Notes under the pieces: model-generated
What the model was told of the DNA's origin: nothing
The model's input: only the letters and a program-made list of their open reading frames with translations
Database searches by the model: none
Shown: one piece after another, positions 25,074-33,962 of the stretch
How the letters are laid out: every line of letters starts with the position of its first letter
Position numbering within the stretch: position 1 is the stretch's first letter
Source of the DNA: Fibrobacteria bacterium
Lineage (GTDB): Bacteria; Fibrobacterota; Fibrobacteria; UBA11236
Length of the DNA stretch: 64,000 nt
NCBI GenBank assembly: GCA_025360005.1
Contig: JANYDA010000007.1
Span: 85,895 to 149,894, forward strand
Reading direction: 5' to 3'
Translations under genes and position numbers: made by a program

Positions 25074-26623
25074 GGGAATCTCGAGGTGAGGCCCAGCGAC
25101 AGGGACCGCATGTTCTGGATGCGCCCCTGCAAGGGGCCCACGTCGCGCGCGGCGGACAGCATGGCGGAGAAATCCACTTCGATCCAGGACCTGATTTTCC
25201 AGAATAGATCGCAGTTCAAGCTTATCCCCTTGCTGGAGCCCACCGTATACTCGGGGGAATGGGCTACCCAGTTCTCCTCGTAGTCGGCGGATAGGTTGAA
25301 AAAGATAGCTTTCGTCAGGATGGTCACGCCCAGCACGGGCTTCCAATCATCGTTGGATTCCTCCAGGTATTTTGGCGTCTGCAAATCGAAGCCGTCCACC
25401 TGGGTGAGGATGGGAAAGCGCGACTGCGTATAGGCCAGCGAAAGCGTGGTGGAGACGGCCGGGCTCCAATCCGCTATCAACTGGGGCTGCACCATCCAGC
25501 TCGAGCCTTTCAATTGGTAGGACGCCAGGATGCGCGTAAAAATGGGGATGTAGACGCTGTCCTGATAGTCCCCCACCTCCGTGTTCCCGGTGGTGCGGAT
25601 GCCGGCCCGCAGCCAGCTCCAGGTCCGCACGAAAGCGCCGCCGCGGGTTTCCAGTTCCTTGAGGCGGTAGCGGGAGGTGTCGCGGAAAAACTCCGTGGTC
25701 TGGAAGCGCGTTTCCCCGTCGAAGGTCACGCGGTTCCCGTACCACTCCGCCGATGCCACCGGACCGTTGCGGAAATTGCCGTCGCCATGCGCCTCCGGGA
25801 AATCCATGTTGCGCAGCTCCCAGGAAAGCAGCAGGGACTTGCGCAAATCCTCGGAGATGGCTTCCAGCCCGGGCGTGGCGCCCAATACCCGGTAGGATTC
25901 CGATCCGAACCGTCCGTGGCGGTATTCCTGCACCTCGCCGAAAACGGGGGTGACGATGGAAACGGGCTTGCCCAAGGCGCGCGTATTGCCTTCCAACCGC
26001 GCTTGCAGGTAGACGCGATCCAAGGAGTCCCGGTAGGCCTGCCCCAGCATCTTCTCCGCCTGCGCGGTGCCTTCGAACTTGAGCATCCGCCGCCAGGCTG
26101 CGCCCTTGGCGGAGACGTCGAAATAGGCATTGCGATCGGAGCCTTGGAACATGCTGCTAATCCTGTCCACCAGGCCCTTGGGATCCCAATCCAGCTTGGC
26201 CCGCACGCGGCCGGAAACCAAGGTGTCCAGGCCTTCCCACTCATCGTAGTCCACGCCGGTCTGCGCATAACCGGAGAAGGAGGCCGGCAAGGGATGGGAG
26301 GCGTAGGACGCGGCGGCAGCGGTATCCACGTTGAAGTCCGAGTCCCAGTCCGCCTTGGCGGTTTCCGGATTCTCCAAGGAGAAGATCAGGTCCAGAGCTT
26401 CGGCATAATAACCATCGCGCGCCAAGTCCTCGGCCGCCTCCAGGATCAGGGTGGCGCGCTCATCGGGGTTGTGTTCCAGCACCTGGCGGCGTTTGGCGAT
26501 GAAGGCCAGGGAATCGGCGGGCCCAACGGATTCAACCGCATGGGCGCCCATGGCCAGGCATAAGAAAAAGAGGAGCTGCAGGGGGAGGAACTTTTTTTGT
26601 GCCAAGCAGTTAAAAGCTATCAC
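25070..26623 (-). CDS. exported outer-membrane barrel-like protein of unknown function
   Basis: 517 residues from GTG 26623. Signal peptide with hydrophobic core LPLQLLFFLCLAMGAHA. A helical N-terminal part (about 30-95, with DGYYAEALDLIFSLENPE resembling a TPR helix pair) precedes long alternating strands rich in aromatic and polar residues (FDGETRFQTTEFF, SSWMVQPQLIADWSP, TLSLAYTQSRF, FFNLSADYEENW), ending LGLTSRFP. This is the pattern of a large beta-barrel. No family name can be given. ATGA-coupled to the histidine kinase, so it may provide or respond to its signal. Confidence 0.7.
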   Translation of the reverse strand: MIAFNCLAQKKFLPLQLLFFLCLAMGAHAVESVGPADSLAFIAKRRQVLEHNPDERATLILEAAEDLARDGYYAEALDLIFSLENPETAKADWDSDFNVDTAAAASYASHPLPASFSGYAQTGVDYDEWEGLDTLVSGRVRAKLDWDPKGLVDRISSMFQGSDRNAYFDVSAKGAAWRRMLKFEGTAQAEKMLGQAYRDSLDRVYLQARLEGNTRALGKPVSIVTPVFGEVQEYRHGRFGSESYRVLGATPGLEAISEDLRKSLLLSWELRNMDFPEAHGDGNFRNGPVASAEWYGNRVTFDGETRFQTTEFFRDTSRYRLKELETRGGAFVRTWSWLRAGIRTTGNTEVGDYQDSVYIPIFTRILASYQLKGSSWMVQPQLIADWSPAVSTTLSLAYTQSRFPILTQVDGFDLQTPKYLEESNDDWKPVLGVTILTKAIFFNLSADYEENWVAHSPEYTVGSSKGISLNCDLFWKIRSWIEVDFSAMLSAARDVGPLQGRIQNMRSLSLGLTSRFP

Positions 26624-26631
26624 GATCCGCC

Positions 26632-26659
26632 GAAAAACAAAAGCCCCCGGGTAGGGGCT
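26632..26659 (-). terminator. intrinsic terminator after the helical-repeat gene
   Basis: On the minus strand a six-base-pair stem (AGCCCC / GGGGCT, plus 26642-26659) with a six-base loop is followed by TTTTGTTTTT (plus 26632-26641). It sits 28 bases past the stop of the helical-repeat gene and just before the start of the next gene, so the cluster is probably split into at least two transcripts here. Confidence 0.75.
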
Positions 26660-26687
26660 CGATGGGCTTCTCGGTTGAAAAGGTTTG

Positions 26688-27941
26688 TTATCGGCCCGAG
26701 GACCGGGCTATATCCACCGCCTTCGCGGCGAGTTTGAGCGCGATATCCATTTCCACTTCGGCGCGAGCGGCTTGGCCGTCGGCCTGGTTGTGCTGGGCCC
26801 GTTCCAGATGTTCCTGGCCCTTTTCCAGGATCTTGGCGGCCTTGTCGCTCCCGGAAGAAGCCACGATCTCGGCGGCCCGGTCCAGCTTGGCCTTGAGGCG
26901 CTGCCACGCGGCGGGCGTCAACCGGTCGCCCCCGGGGGAAGAAACCGTTTTCCGCAAATCCGGGAGCAGGCTTTCACCCTTGAGGCAGAATTCCTTGGCC
27001 GCTTCCGGTTGGCCGTTGGCCAAGGCTTCTTTGGCCTTGTCCAGGAAATCCTGGAGGCGCGCCTTCACGGTTGCGGACTTGGGATCGTCGCTCCCCACGG
27101 ATTGCTCGGTGAGCCGTGTGAACCGTTCTACCAAGCGATGGTAGGTTTCCGAGGCCTGGACCAGGGCTGCCTGCGCCGAGGGTTGCTGATCGTCGCAAGC
27201 GCCGTGCGAGGGAGCGGAAGAACCCTGCTTCTCGGAATTGGAACTTTCCTGGGTCAAGCGTTGAAGGTCCGGCGTCAGGGCCTCGGCTTGGGTCAGATAG
27301 ATGCGCGAGTTGGCGGTGCGATTGGCGCGGATTTCGAGTTGAGCTTTGTCCAGCAATCCCTTGACCTTATCCAATACATCGGCGGCGCAGGGATTCTTGC
27401 CCGCGCCCAGGCGCTGGGAAAGCGAGGCGAAACGCTCGGAAGCCCGTTCATAATCCAGCTCGGCCTGAGCTTGCATGTCCTGCCGTATCCGGTTTGAATC
27501 GGCACCGCCGCCGGGACCGGGATTGGATCCGTTTTCCGTGCGGACGCGGTTCCTTTCCTTGAAGAAAAGATCCCCGATGCGTTTGTCGATTTGCGCGCAG
27601 ATCTCAAAAACGGAGGCATTGTTGCCGCCGGCCAGGGCATCGCGCGCCTTGGTGATCATATCCTGGATGCCCCACAGTTGCGAAGCGGCGTCCGGCGAGT
27701 TCTGCAGGCTCGAGAGGGACTGTAGACGGGAAAAGTTTTCCGTGACCTGTTCCAGCCTTAGCTTGGCGGCTTCGGGGGAGTTCACCCCGCCGGATTGCCC
27801 CTGGCCCCGATCGGGTTGGGGAATGCCTTGTTTGCCCGTGCCTCCCGGTCGCGCGGATGCGCTGCCGGCCAATCCCGCCAACAATAAGCCCATCGCCAAC
27901 AAGGCGGTAGACAGGGGAGCGATAGTGGGGCGCGCGTGCAT
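26688..27941 (-). CDS. exported four-repeat helical protein of unknown function
   Basis: 417 residues. Signal peptide (LSTALLAMGLLLAGLAGSASA) and then a Gly/Pro/Gln-rich linker (about 32-54). The rest is almost wholly helical and falls into four units of about 70-80 residues at roughly 55-125, 160-235, 255-335 and 340-412. Each has a pattern like ..A..RL..FS.L.....S......V...L..A...L..G....A...C..AE.L....: for example ERFASLSQRLGAGKNPCAAD and ERFTRLTEQSVGSDDPKSA. Single Cys residues recur at similar places in units 1-3. Probably a periplasmic scaffold or binding protein. No named family recognised. Confidence 0.68.
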   Translation of the reverse strand: MHARPTIAPLSTALLAMGLLLAGLAGSASARPGGTGKQGIPQPDRGQGQSGGVNSPEAAKLRLEQVTENFSRLQSLSSLQNSPDAASQLWGIQDMITKARDALAGGNNASVFEICAQIDKRIGDLFFKERNRVRTENGSNPGPGGGADSNRIRQDMQAQAELDYERASERFASLSQRLGAGKNPCAADVLDKVKGLLDKAQLEIRANRTANSRIYLTQAEALTPDLQRLTQESSNSEKQGSSAPSHGACDDQQPSAQAALVQASETYHRLVERFTRLTEQSVGSDDPKSATVKARLQDFLDKAKEALANGQPEAAKEFCLKGESLLPDLRKTVSSPGGDRLTPAAWQRLKAKLDRAAEIVASSGSDKAAKILEKGQEHLERAQHNQADGQAARAEVEMDIALKLAAKAVDIARSSGR

Positions 27942-28075
27942 ACTATTAAAATAAGAATAGGTATGGCTTTACAGGAGCGAAAAACATACCACAGTATCAC
28001 GCAAATCCCGGACAAAACGCAAAGGTTTCGGGACGGCCGTGCGGGTTTTCGTTCTGGCGGGTACTATCGCGTGGG

Positions 28076-28097
28076 AGCGCGTACCAAATGGTACGCG
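28076..28097. terminator. perfect hairpin downstream of the TPR/barrel gene
   Basis: GCGCGTACC and GGTACGCGC form a nine-base-pair perfect stem with an AAAT loop, six bases after the stop at 28103 on the minus strand. No T-run follows. It may be a processing or Rho-assisted terminator structure. Confidence 0.5.
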
Positions 28098-28102
28098 CAG
28101 GT

Positions 28103-29440
28103 TCAATAGGAGAGCGAAAATCCCGCGTCCAGGCCGTAAACGGTCTTGCTGGTATAGGCGAGGGTTTGCAGACGGTTGTTGAAATCGTATCCGAAGGAAA
28201 AACTCGCCGCCAACCGACACCAGGATCGCAAATCATAACTGTAGGATGTGGTTTCCGTGAGGCTATGCTGCCACTCGGAATCCGGCCCCCGGTCCGCGCC
28301 CGTTGCTATGACATAGTGCATCCGCGACGCGTAGTAGGTTCCTCCCACCCCCAAGGAATGCCGTCCCCGGGAAAAGTACGGCGTGAGGCTGAAGCTGAAG
28401 GTCAGCATGCCGTCCAGATTGGGTTCTTGCGTTTGGCCAACCTCCGGGTCCGGCGTGATCCAATGCTTCTGCAAATCCAGGTATCCGATAAGGATAAAGT
28501 CCGTGAAGAGGATACTTTGCGAATGGTTGAGGCCCAGCACGCGCCAATCCGGTGAGGCTTGGTAGAAGCTGGCGTTCCCCGCCAGGTTCCAGCCGGTATT
28601 GGTGGTATAGGAATATCCCGCCGCCAGCCGGCCCTGCTTGAAATTCCAATTGGAGTCCGCCAACAGGGATTGCGCGCCATTGGTGAAGATGATGGAAGAG
28701 GCATCGCCGCGGGATTCAAAACCGGCGCCCCAATCCGCTTCCAGGGAAGCGCCTTTGCGTTGGTACTCGGTGCCCAGATTGGCCTGGAACCCCTGGAAGA
28801 AACGCTGGTCCCATTTGGATTTCATGGACATGGAACCGGTCTCGCGCACCATGCCTCCCGCCCACTTCTGGCCTATCTCCCCGCTGAGACGGTTGGTCAG
28901 GATGTGATTCAGGTAGGGGGTCCGCGTGCCTGCCCAGGCGGCCTTGGACGAATAGCCCCAGGACCAGGTATGCGCGGAAGCCGGTACCGATTTCCATTGG
29001 TCCAGGATCTCCAGCAGGAACAAAGAGCTGGGATAGCGCTGGTGCAATTCCAGCGTGAGCCGTTCCATCTCCTGATATCGATCCAGCTTTTGGTAAACGG
29101 TCCAAAGATGGTACAGGATCTCCTCGTCCCTGGGGCCCCCTATGTCCCGCGCGGCGGTGAGGAAATATAGGGCCTCTTTCCAGGCGGAGATAAACAGGAA
29201 ACCGATGCCTTGGTAGTAATAGGCCTGGTAGAGCCGGCTGGAATCGCATTTGGCGGCGGAGAAGTCCCAGGTCAGGTAGGACGGATCCCCGGCCTCGTAG
29301 AGATGCGCCAGCGAGTCCGACATGATCTTGCAATCCATGCGCGGCTGGGTTCCCATTCGTTTGGCGGGACGGCCAGCCTCCGATGGCGAAAACGCCGTCG
29401 CCAGGAAGAGAACCAAGGGAATGTATCGGAAACGGATCAT
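28103..29440 (-). CDS. TPR-like protein with outer-membrane beta-barrel
   Basis: 445 residues. Signal peptide at 1-22 (MIRFRYIPLVLFLATAFSPS). Residues about 35-145 are helical with TPR-like pairs (YQAYYYQGIGFLFISAWKEALYFL in pieces; HLWTVYQKLDRYQEMERLTLEL). From about 160 to the end are amphipathic strands (GYLDLQKHWITPD, FSFSLTPYFSRGRHSLGVGG, LDAGFSLSY), ending in an aromatic residue. Same general layout (helical repeats, then barrel) as the gene at 25070, but no clear sequence match to it. First gene of the eight-gene minus-strand run, 160 bases before the helical-repeat gene. Function unknown. Confidence 0.68.
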   Translation of the reverse strand: MIRFRYIPLVLFLATAFSPSEAGRPAKRMGTQPRMDCKIMSDSLAHLYEAGDPSYLTWDFSAAKCDSSRLYQAYYYQGIGFLFISAWKEALYFLTAARDIGGPRDEEILYHLWTVYQKLDRYQEMERLTLELHQRYPSSLFLLEILDQWKSVPASAHTWSWGYSSKAAWAGTRTPYLNHILTNRLSGEIGQKWAGGMVRETGSMSMKSKWDQRFFQGFQANLGTEYQRKGASLEADWGAGFESRGDASSIIFTNGAQSLLADSNWNFKQGRLAAGYSYTTNTGWNLAGNASFYQASPDWRVLGLNHSQSILFTDFILIGYLDLQKHWITPDPEVGQTQEPNLDGMLTFSFSLTPYFSRGRHSLGVGGTYYASRMHYVIATGADRGPDSEWQHSLTETTSYSYDLRSWCRLAASFSFGYDFNNRLQTLAYTSKTVYGLDAGFSLSY

Positions 29441-29452
29441 TTTTTTGGAAAG

Positions 29453-29477
29453 AAAAAACCCGGGAAAAACCCGGGTT
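29453..29477 (-). terminator. intrinsic terminator of the OmpA/TSP3 gene
   Basis: AACCCGGG / CCCGGGTT form an eight-base-pair stem around five bases (29457-29477), followed on the minus strand by a run of six T (plus 29453-29458, overlapping the stem foot). It is 57 bases past the ompA-type stop and isolates it from the TPR/barrel gene. Confidence 0.8.
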
Positions 29478-29533
29478 GAAGATAGCGAATGCGGAGCCGG
29501 CTGGGAAGGGTCCCTCCCGGCCGGCTCGGCGGC

Positions 29534-31387
29534 TTAGTTGAGGCGGTTGAGCTCCACGCGACGGTTAAGCGCCCGGCCTTCGGCAGAGGTGTTGGGGCTG
29601 ATGGGACGGGAAGGCCCGTAGCCGATGACCTTCAAACGCTTGGGGTCCACGCCTTTGCCGATGAAGTAATTGGCCACCGATTGCGCGCGCGCTTGCGAAA
29701 GCATCTGGTTCTTGGTGGCGTTGCCGCGGTTGTCCGTATGGCCTGCCACCTCGAACTGGATTCCCTGGTTGGCCTGGAGCTGGGGAACGATGTCGTCCAG
29801 CACGCGGTAGGATTCCGTGGTCAGTTCCGCCGAAGCGGTCTTGAAGTTCACGCCCTTCAGCACCATGGTCTTGACGATTTCCTTCACTTCCACCTTGTCC
29901 GGGCAACCATCCTCATCCTCGAAACCGTTGAAGGTTTCGGGCGCGCCGGGGCACTTGTCCTTGATGTCCGGAATGCCGTCCTTATCGTTGTCCGGATCCG
30001 GGCAGCCGTCCTCGTCTTCAAAACCGTCCTTGTCCTCGGGTTCGTTGGGGCATTTGTCCAGCGCATCCGGAATGCCGTCGCCGTCCTTATCCAGATTGGG
30101 ACAGCCGTCCTTGCCGTTGGGGCCTTGCGGATCGTTGGGGCACTTGTCCTTAATGTCGGGAATGCCGTCCTTGTCATTGTCCGGATCCGGGCAACCATCG
30201 TTGTCTTGGAAACCGTCTTTGTCCTCGGGCTCATTGGGGCATTTGTCCAAAGCGTCGGGAATGCCGTCCTTGTCATTATCCAGGTCCGGACAGCCATCCG
30301 CGTCTTCAAAGCCATCCTTGTCTTCGGCTTGATCCGGGCATTTGTCCAGTGCGTTGGGAATCCCGTCCCCGTCGTTGTCCTGCTTGATCACGAATCCGTT
30401 CCAAGTGATTTCAAAGAACATGGAAAGGTCCGGGCTGCCTTTGATGGAAAAGGTATGCGAGGTGTTGCCGTTCTCGAACTGGTATGCGACGGGGATGTAG
30501 CCGTCGTTGAAACCGATGACCAAGCCGGCGTAGAAATCCAGACCGACCGGGGTTTGCGCCACGCCACCCAGGGTCAAGGTGGTGGGCTCCGTGGAGAACT
30601 CATTGTCCCCGAGCTTTTTGAAGCGGGCCTCATGGTAGAACTCGGTGAAAAAGCGGATGAAAGAACTGGCCTCGTACTCCGCCGCCGTGGACCAGAACAG
30701 AATGTCGTCGAAGGGGGGCTGCTTGCTGATGTTGGTCTTGCGGACCCCGAGATTGAAATGCCAGAGGAATTGGAATTTCTGGGCTATCTGGCCCAGGTCA
30801 AGGGTCAGGCCCAAGCCCGCCAGGAAGGTGGGGCGTCCCGCCCCGAAAGGCGAAGAGCCTTCGTTGAATTGGGAAGGATCATCGGTCATGTACTCCAATT
30901 CGCGGGGGACCACGCCCCGGTTGTCGAATTGCGTGGGCACGCTTCCGCCCAACAGAACGGCGACGTTGAGGACCTGGATATCGTTGAAGGGAACCTGTAT
31001 CTTGAGCCGATAGCGCAAATCCCCCTGGTATTGCTCGTCCATATTGAGCCCGCCATTTTCGCTCTTGAACTTTTCGTAATAGAGCGGTAGGGCCAGGCCG
31101 ATATCGGTATAGGGGCCCAGCCCCATCCCCAGGAAAATGCTCGAGCTCAGACTCAGGTAATCGCTCAGTTGGCTTTTTGCCTGGCCGGATCCGTTCCCCA
31201 CGTTGATGACGCCGTCTTGCAATTGCTGGGCGTCATCGATGATTTGCGAGTGGATTCCGATGGCCAGTTTCCCATGGTGCAGGGTTTGCGCCGAGAAGGT
31301 CTTATTGATTCCCGCCACGCCGTCCCTGTCGATGGTTGCGGCCAGCGCGGTGGAAGCCAACAAAGCGGGGAGAATGAGCTTCTTCAT
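29534..31387 (-). CDS. OmpA-family outer-membrane protein with thrombospondin type 3 (calcium) repeats
   Basis: 617 residues from ATG 31387 with AGAGG upstream and a signal peptide (MKKLILPALLASTALA); the frame is open to 31513. N-terminal barrel at about 20-330. At about 335-495, five calcium-type repeats each with a DxDxDGIPD..DKCP...EDKDGFxDxDGCPD pattern (one shortened by a PQGPNGK variant). C-terminal OmpA domain at about 515-617 with FEVAGHTDNRGNATKN and LSQARAQSVANYF for peptidoglycan binding. It would tie the outer membrane to the wall, with calcium stiffening the stalk. It has its own terminator and a divergent neighbour. Confidence 0.93.
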   Translation of the reverse strand: MKKLILPALLASTALAATIDRDGVAGINKTFSAQTLHHGKLAIGIHSQIIDDAQQLQDGVINVGNGSGQAKSQLSDYLSLSSSIFLGMGLGPYTDIGLALPLYYEKFKSENGGLNMDEQYQGDLRYRLKIQVPFNDIQVLNVAVLLGGSVPTQFDNRGVVPRELEYMTDDPSQFNEGSSPFGAGRPTFLAGLGLTLDLGQIAQKFQFLWHFNLGVRKTNISKQPPFDDILFWSTAAEYEASSFIRFFTEFYHEARFKKLGDNEFSTEPTTLTLGGVAQTPVGLDFYAGLVIGFNDGYIPVAYQFENGNTSHTFSIKGSPDLSMFFEITWNGFVIKQDNDGDGIPNALDKCPDQAEDKDGFEDADGCPDLDNDKDGIPDALDKCPNEPEDKDGFQDNDGCPDPDNDKDGIPDIKDKCPNDPQGPNGKDGCPNLDKDGDGIPDALDKCPNEPEDKDGFEDEDGCPDPDNDKDGIPDIKDKCPGAPETFNGFEDEDGCPDKVEVKEIVKTMVLKGVNFKTASAELTTESYRVLDDIVPQLQANQGIQFEVAGHTDNRGNATKNQMLSQARAQSVANYFIGKGVDPKRLKVIGYGPSRPISPNTSAEGRALNRRVELNRLN

Positions 31388-31511
31388 TGGGACCTCTGCT
31401 AATCGTGGATTCAAGACGGGGCGAAATCCGTGATTCCGGCCGCGACAAAATATAACATCGGAATGCACTATATTTATCGGAACCGATGAAACCGTTTTCC
31501 CGGCAGGAATC

Positions 31512-32402
31512 ATGAACCGGAATATGGGATTCGAGATAAAGTCGTTCCTCTCGCACCTGAGGCTTCATTACCAATTCCTGATCCTCTCCGGCGCTTTCGT
31601 TTCCGGCGCCGTGTTCGCGCGCGCGCCATGCTCCTCCGCGCTTTTGATCCAGTTCCTCTCCGTGCACGTACTTCTCTTCGGCGGGGTTACGGTATACAAT
31701 TCCTACTGGGACAAGGATACCGGTCCCATCGGCGGGCTGCGCGCTCCGCTTCCGCTGGCGGCGTGGACCTTGCCCGCCTCATGGGTATTCCAGGCCGTGG
31801 GATTGTCGCTTGCGCTCCGCGTCTCGGCGATCTCGGCGTCGGTACACGCGATCTCCATGCTTTTTTTCTGGTTGTACAGCGGGCCGCGCGCGCGCTGGAA
31901 GGGCCGGCCCTGGCTCAGCCTGGTCGCCATCGGCATCAGCACCGGGGTGGGCGGGTTCCTTCTGGGTTACCTCCATGACGGGCGGAAAGCCGTGCCCCTG
32001 GTTTGCTGGGCGGGCGCCATCGGCGTGGCCTGCCTCATCGTCAGCCTGTTCCCCATGTCGCAGGCATTCCAGGTGGAGGAGGACTTGGAGCGGCGCGATC
32101 TGACCTTCACCGCCAGATACGGCCTGGCCGGAGTCAAACGCTGCTACGCCATCCTGTTCCCGCTGGGAGTAGCCGTCTTGGCGGCGGCCATGGCTTCCCT
32201 CGACGCGCGCCTGGGCGGCGTGTTCCTTGTGCTGGGCGCGACTTCCGGGTTGGGGGTATGGCGCGTGATACGGGGCTTGCGGATGGCTCCGGGGGAATAC
32301 GGCCGCATCATGGCCGTGAAATACGTTTCCTCCGGCCTGTTCCTGGGCTTCCTGGGCGCGGTGCTGGTGCTGGAATGGCTGGGAGCATTGCCGGGCAAGT
32401 AG
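31512..32402 (+). CDS. UbiA-family prenyltransferase-like membrane protein
   Basis: 296 residues from ATG 31512 with AGGA five bases upstream. About eight transmembrane helices. The first Asp-rich motif is NSYWDKDTG (N..D.D, as in the NxxxDxxxD of UbiA enzymes), and the second is QAFQVEEDLERRDLTF. The family transfers prenyl chains to aromatic or other acceptors (quinones, haem O, polyprenol-linked sugars). The spacing of the motifs is a little unusual and the acceptor is unknown. It stands alone, divergent from the OmpA gene. Confidence 0.75.
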   Translation: MNRNMGFEIKSFLSHLRLHYQFLILSGAFVSGAVFARAPCSSALLIQFLSVHVLLFGGVTVYNSYWDKDTGPIGGLRAPLPLAAWTLPASWVFQAVGLSLALRVSAISASVHAISMLFFWLYSGPRARWKGRPWLSLVAIGISTGVGGFLLGYLHDGRKAVPLVCWAGAIGVACLIVSLFPMSQAFQVEEDLERRDLTFTARYGLAGVKRCYAILFPLGVAVLAAAMASLDARLGGVFLVLGATSGLGVWRVIRGLRMAPGEYGRIMAVKYVSSGLFLGFLGAVLVLEWLGALPGK

Positions 32403-32425
32403 CGGCAGGGCGCAGGGAGCCGGGC

Positions 32426-32779
32426 TTACTCTTCCGGTATCCGCACCATCACTTGTTTGCCGCCGCCGTCGCGATCGAAGGAGATCCGCACGTCGAACCC
32501 ATCCACCTTTCCCCCGTCCGGAGTGCCCCAGTGCCATCGCCCTTGCTCAAGCATGGCTTCGAAATCATCTTGCCGGAACGGACGCTTGCCGTATGTTTTC
32601 TGGCAGCGATCATTGGCCAACCGCGCGGCGAGCGCGCTTGCGGAAACCGGTGACAGCGGGGGATGGCGGGCGCACGCCGACATCAGGGACATGGCGGCGA
32701 TTGCCGCCAGGAGGCGAAGTCGGAACAAGATGGGGAAGCGCCCGCGCACGATACCGCTCCGGGATAGGGACGATTCCAC
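32426..32779 (-). CDS. small lipoprotein of unknown function
   Basis: 117 residues from GTG 32779. An Arg-rich N-terminus, hydrophobic core and lipobox (SLMSAC) predict lipid attachment. The mature part is about 80 residues with a single Cys and a WHWGTPDGGKVDGFDVRISF beta segment. No family recognised. Convergent with the UbiA-like gene, 23 bases apart. Confidence 0.65.
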   Translation of the reverse strand: MESSLSRSGIVRGRFPILFRLRLLAAIAAMSLMSACARHPPLSPVSASALAARLANDRCQKTYGKRPFRQDDFEAMLEQGRWHWGTPDGGKVDGFDVRISFDRDGGGKQVMVRIPEE

Positions 32780-32843
32780 TATAGCATGCGGAGCGACCGG
32801 AAGGAAGGCCGACGCGGCGCCTATTCCCCTTTTCCCCTATCCC

Positions 32844-33689
32844 CTATTGCGCCGCCACTTTGCTGTAGGGATCCCAGGTGCCGGGCTCAAATCCGAAAAC
32901 GGAGCTCATCATCTCGAAGGAGGTATCGCTGACCGTTTTCAGGCGTTGGATGGAATAACCATCCAATGGGGACCAGGCCCCCAATGTCTTGAGGGAGTCG
33001 ATTTGCCGATACCGGTTCTCCTCGGCAATCAGGAAGGTCCCCACTTGGTGGTACTTCGCGCTGGCCTGGTAGGAGAGCACCTTGGACTGGGTGACGCTGT
33101 AGGTGAAGTCGGTGTTGGAAAGATCGATGACGAATTGCACCGTATCCGGCACCGAATCCACTACGGTGGCCCGCTTCATGAAATAGCTGCCCTCCTTCAC
33201 CCGGGTGGAATTCCGCCGGGTGTAGGTGATCCAATAGGGCTTCTGCCGGAAAGGCGTGTATTCACGGCGCTGGAAGGACGTGTCCGTGACATTGAGGATT
33301 GCGTTCGTGTCGTTTTCGACGGGGGCCAAGGTATAGAAAACCCCGTCATTGGAAACGTTGCAATCCTTGGTGCCGCTGAAATAGAAGGCGGAGTCCTTTT
33401 GGAACCAGTTCCCGTTTTGATCGTAGAACGCATTGTCGGAGAAAACGTAGAAGAAGCGATAGCTCCCGTTGGCATCCAGCAGGAATTCCGAGCTTAGTCC
33501 CTGCCTGGCGGTATCTATCCAATCATAGGCGCCCACATACAATCCAGGGGTGATCTTTTTCGCCTGCGGCAAGCTATCCTTGACCTGGGTATTCTCTTTG
33601 GTTATGGTAGTGGGGGAGTCCGATTCGCAGCCGAAAAAGCAACCCGCGATGACCAGGACGGAAACGAAAAAGAATAACATTCTGCACAT
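32844..33689 (-). CDS. lipoprotein of unknown function
   Basis: 281 residues. Start ATG 33689; hydrophobic segment FFFVSVLVIAGCFFGC with two possible lipobox cysteines (17 and 21), then Ser/Thr/Asp-rich linker. The mature part is beta-rich with many Tyr/Phe (GSYRFFYVFSDNAFYDQNG, FQKDSAFYFSGTKDC, YWITYTRRNSTR), typical of a lipocalin- or META-like sandwich, but with no clear family. Codon use here looks less GC-rich than in neighbours. Same strand as the small lipoprotein 64 bases downstream. Confidence 0.7.
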   Translation of the reverse strand: MCRMLFFFVSVLVIAGCFFGCESDSPTTITKENTQVKDSLPQAKKITPGLYVGAYDWIDTARQGLSSEFLLDANGSYRFFYVFSDNAFYDQNGNWFQKDSAFYFSGTKDCNVSNDGVFYTLAPVENDTNAILNVTDTSFQRREYTPFRQKPYWITYTRRNSTRVKEGSYFMKRATVVDSVPDTVQFVIDLSNTDFTYSVTQSKVLSYQASAKYHQVGTFLIAEENRYRQIDSLKTLGAWSPLDGYSIQRLKTVSDTSFEMMSSVFGFEPGTWDPYSKVAAQ

Positions 33690-33962
33690 GAAATACCGTT
33701 CGCTTGATGTGAATGCCGATTTGAAGTCTCGAGGTTCCCGGCCAAGGAACCTTTCGGAAAATTAACTTATTTATCCTTTTTTTGTCCGGATATTCACGCT
33801 TCATACGCAATCCGGCGCACCGCCACCGGTCTTATGAACTCTCGGCAGGGCCTCATTTCCGTGTGATTTCTGTCCGAAAAGATGGCAAAAGAAGAAAGTC
33901 GTTTTCGCCGCGACGCAAAAGGTTCCCGGAAGTAAATTCCGATTGCGAAGGGGGCTGGAAAA

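Noticed and set aside
25074..25346. Upstream extension of the histidine kinase
   Set aside because: It lies inside the preceding barrel gene in another frame; the signal-anchor helix starts at ATG 25073.
29905..30390. Regular DNA repeats that resemble a CRISPR or satellite array
   Set aside because: They keep the reading frame and encode the five calcium-type repeats of the OmpA-family protein; spacers are not unique.
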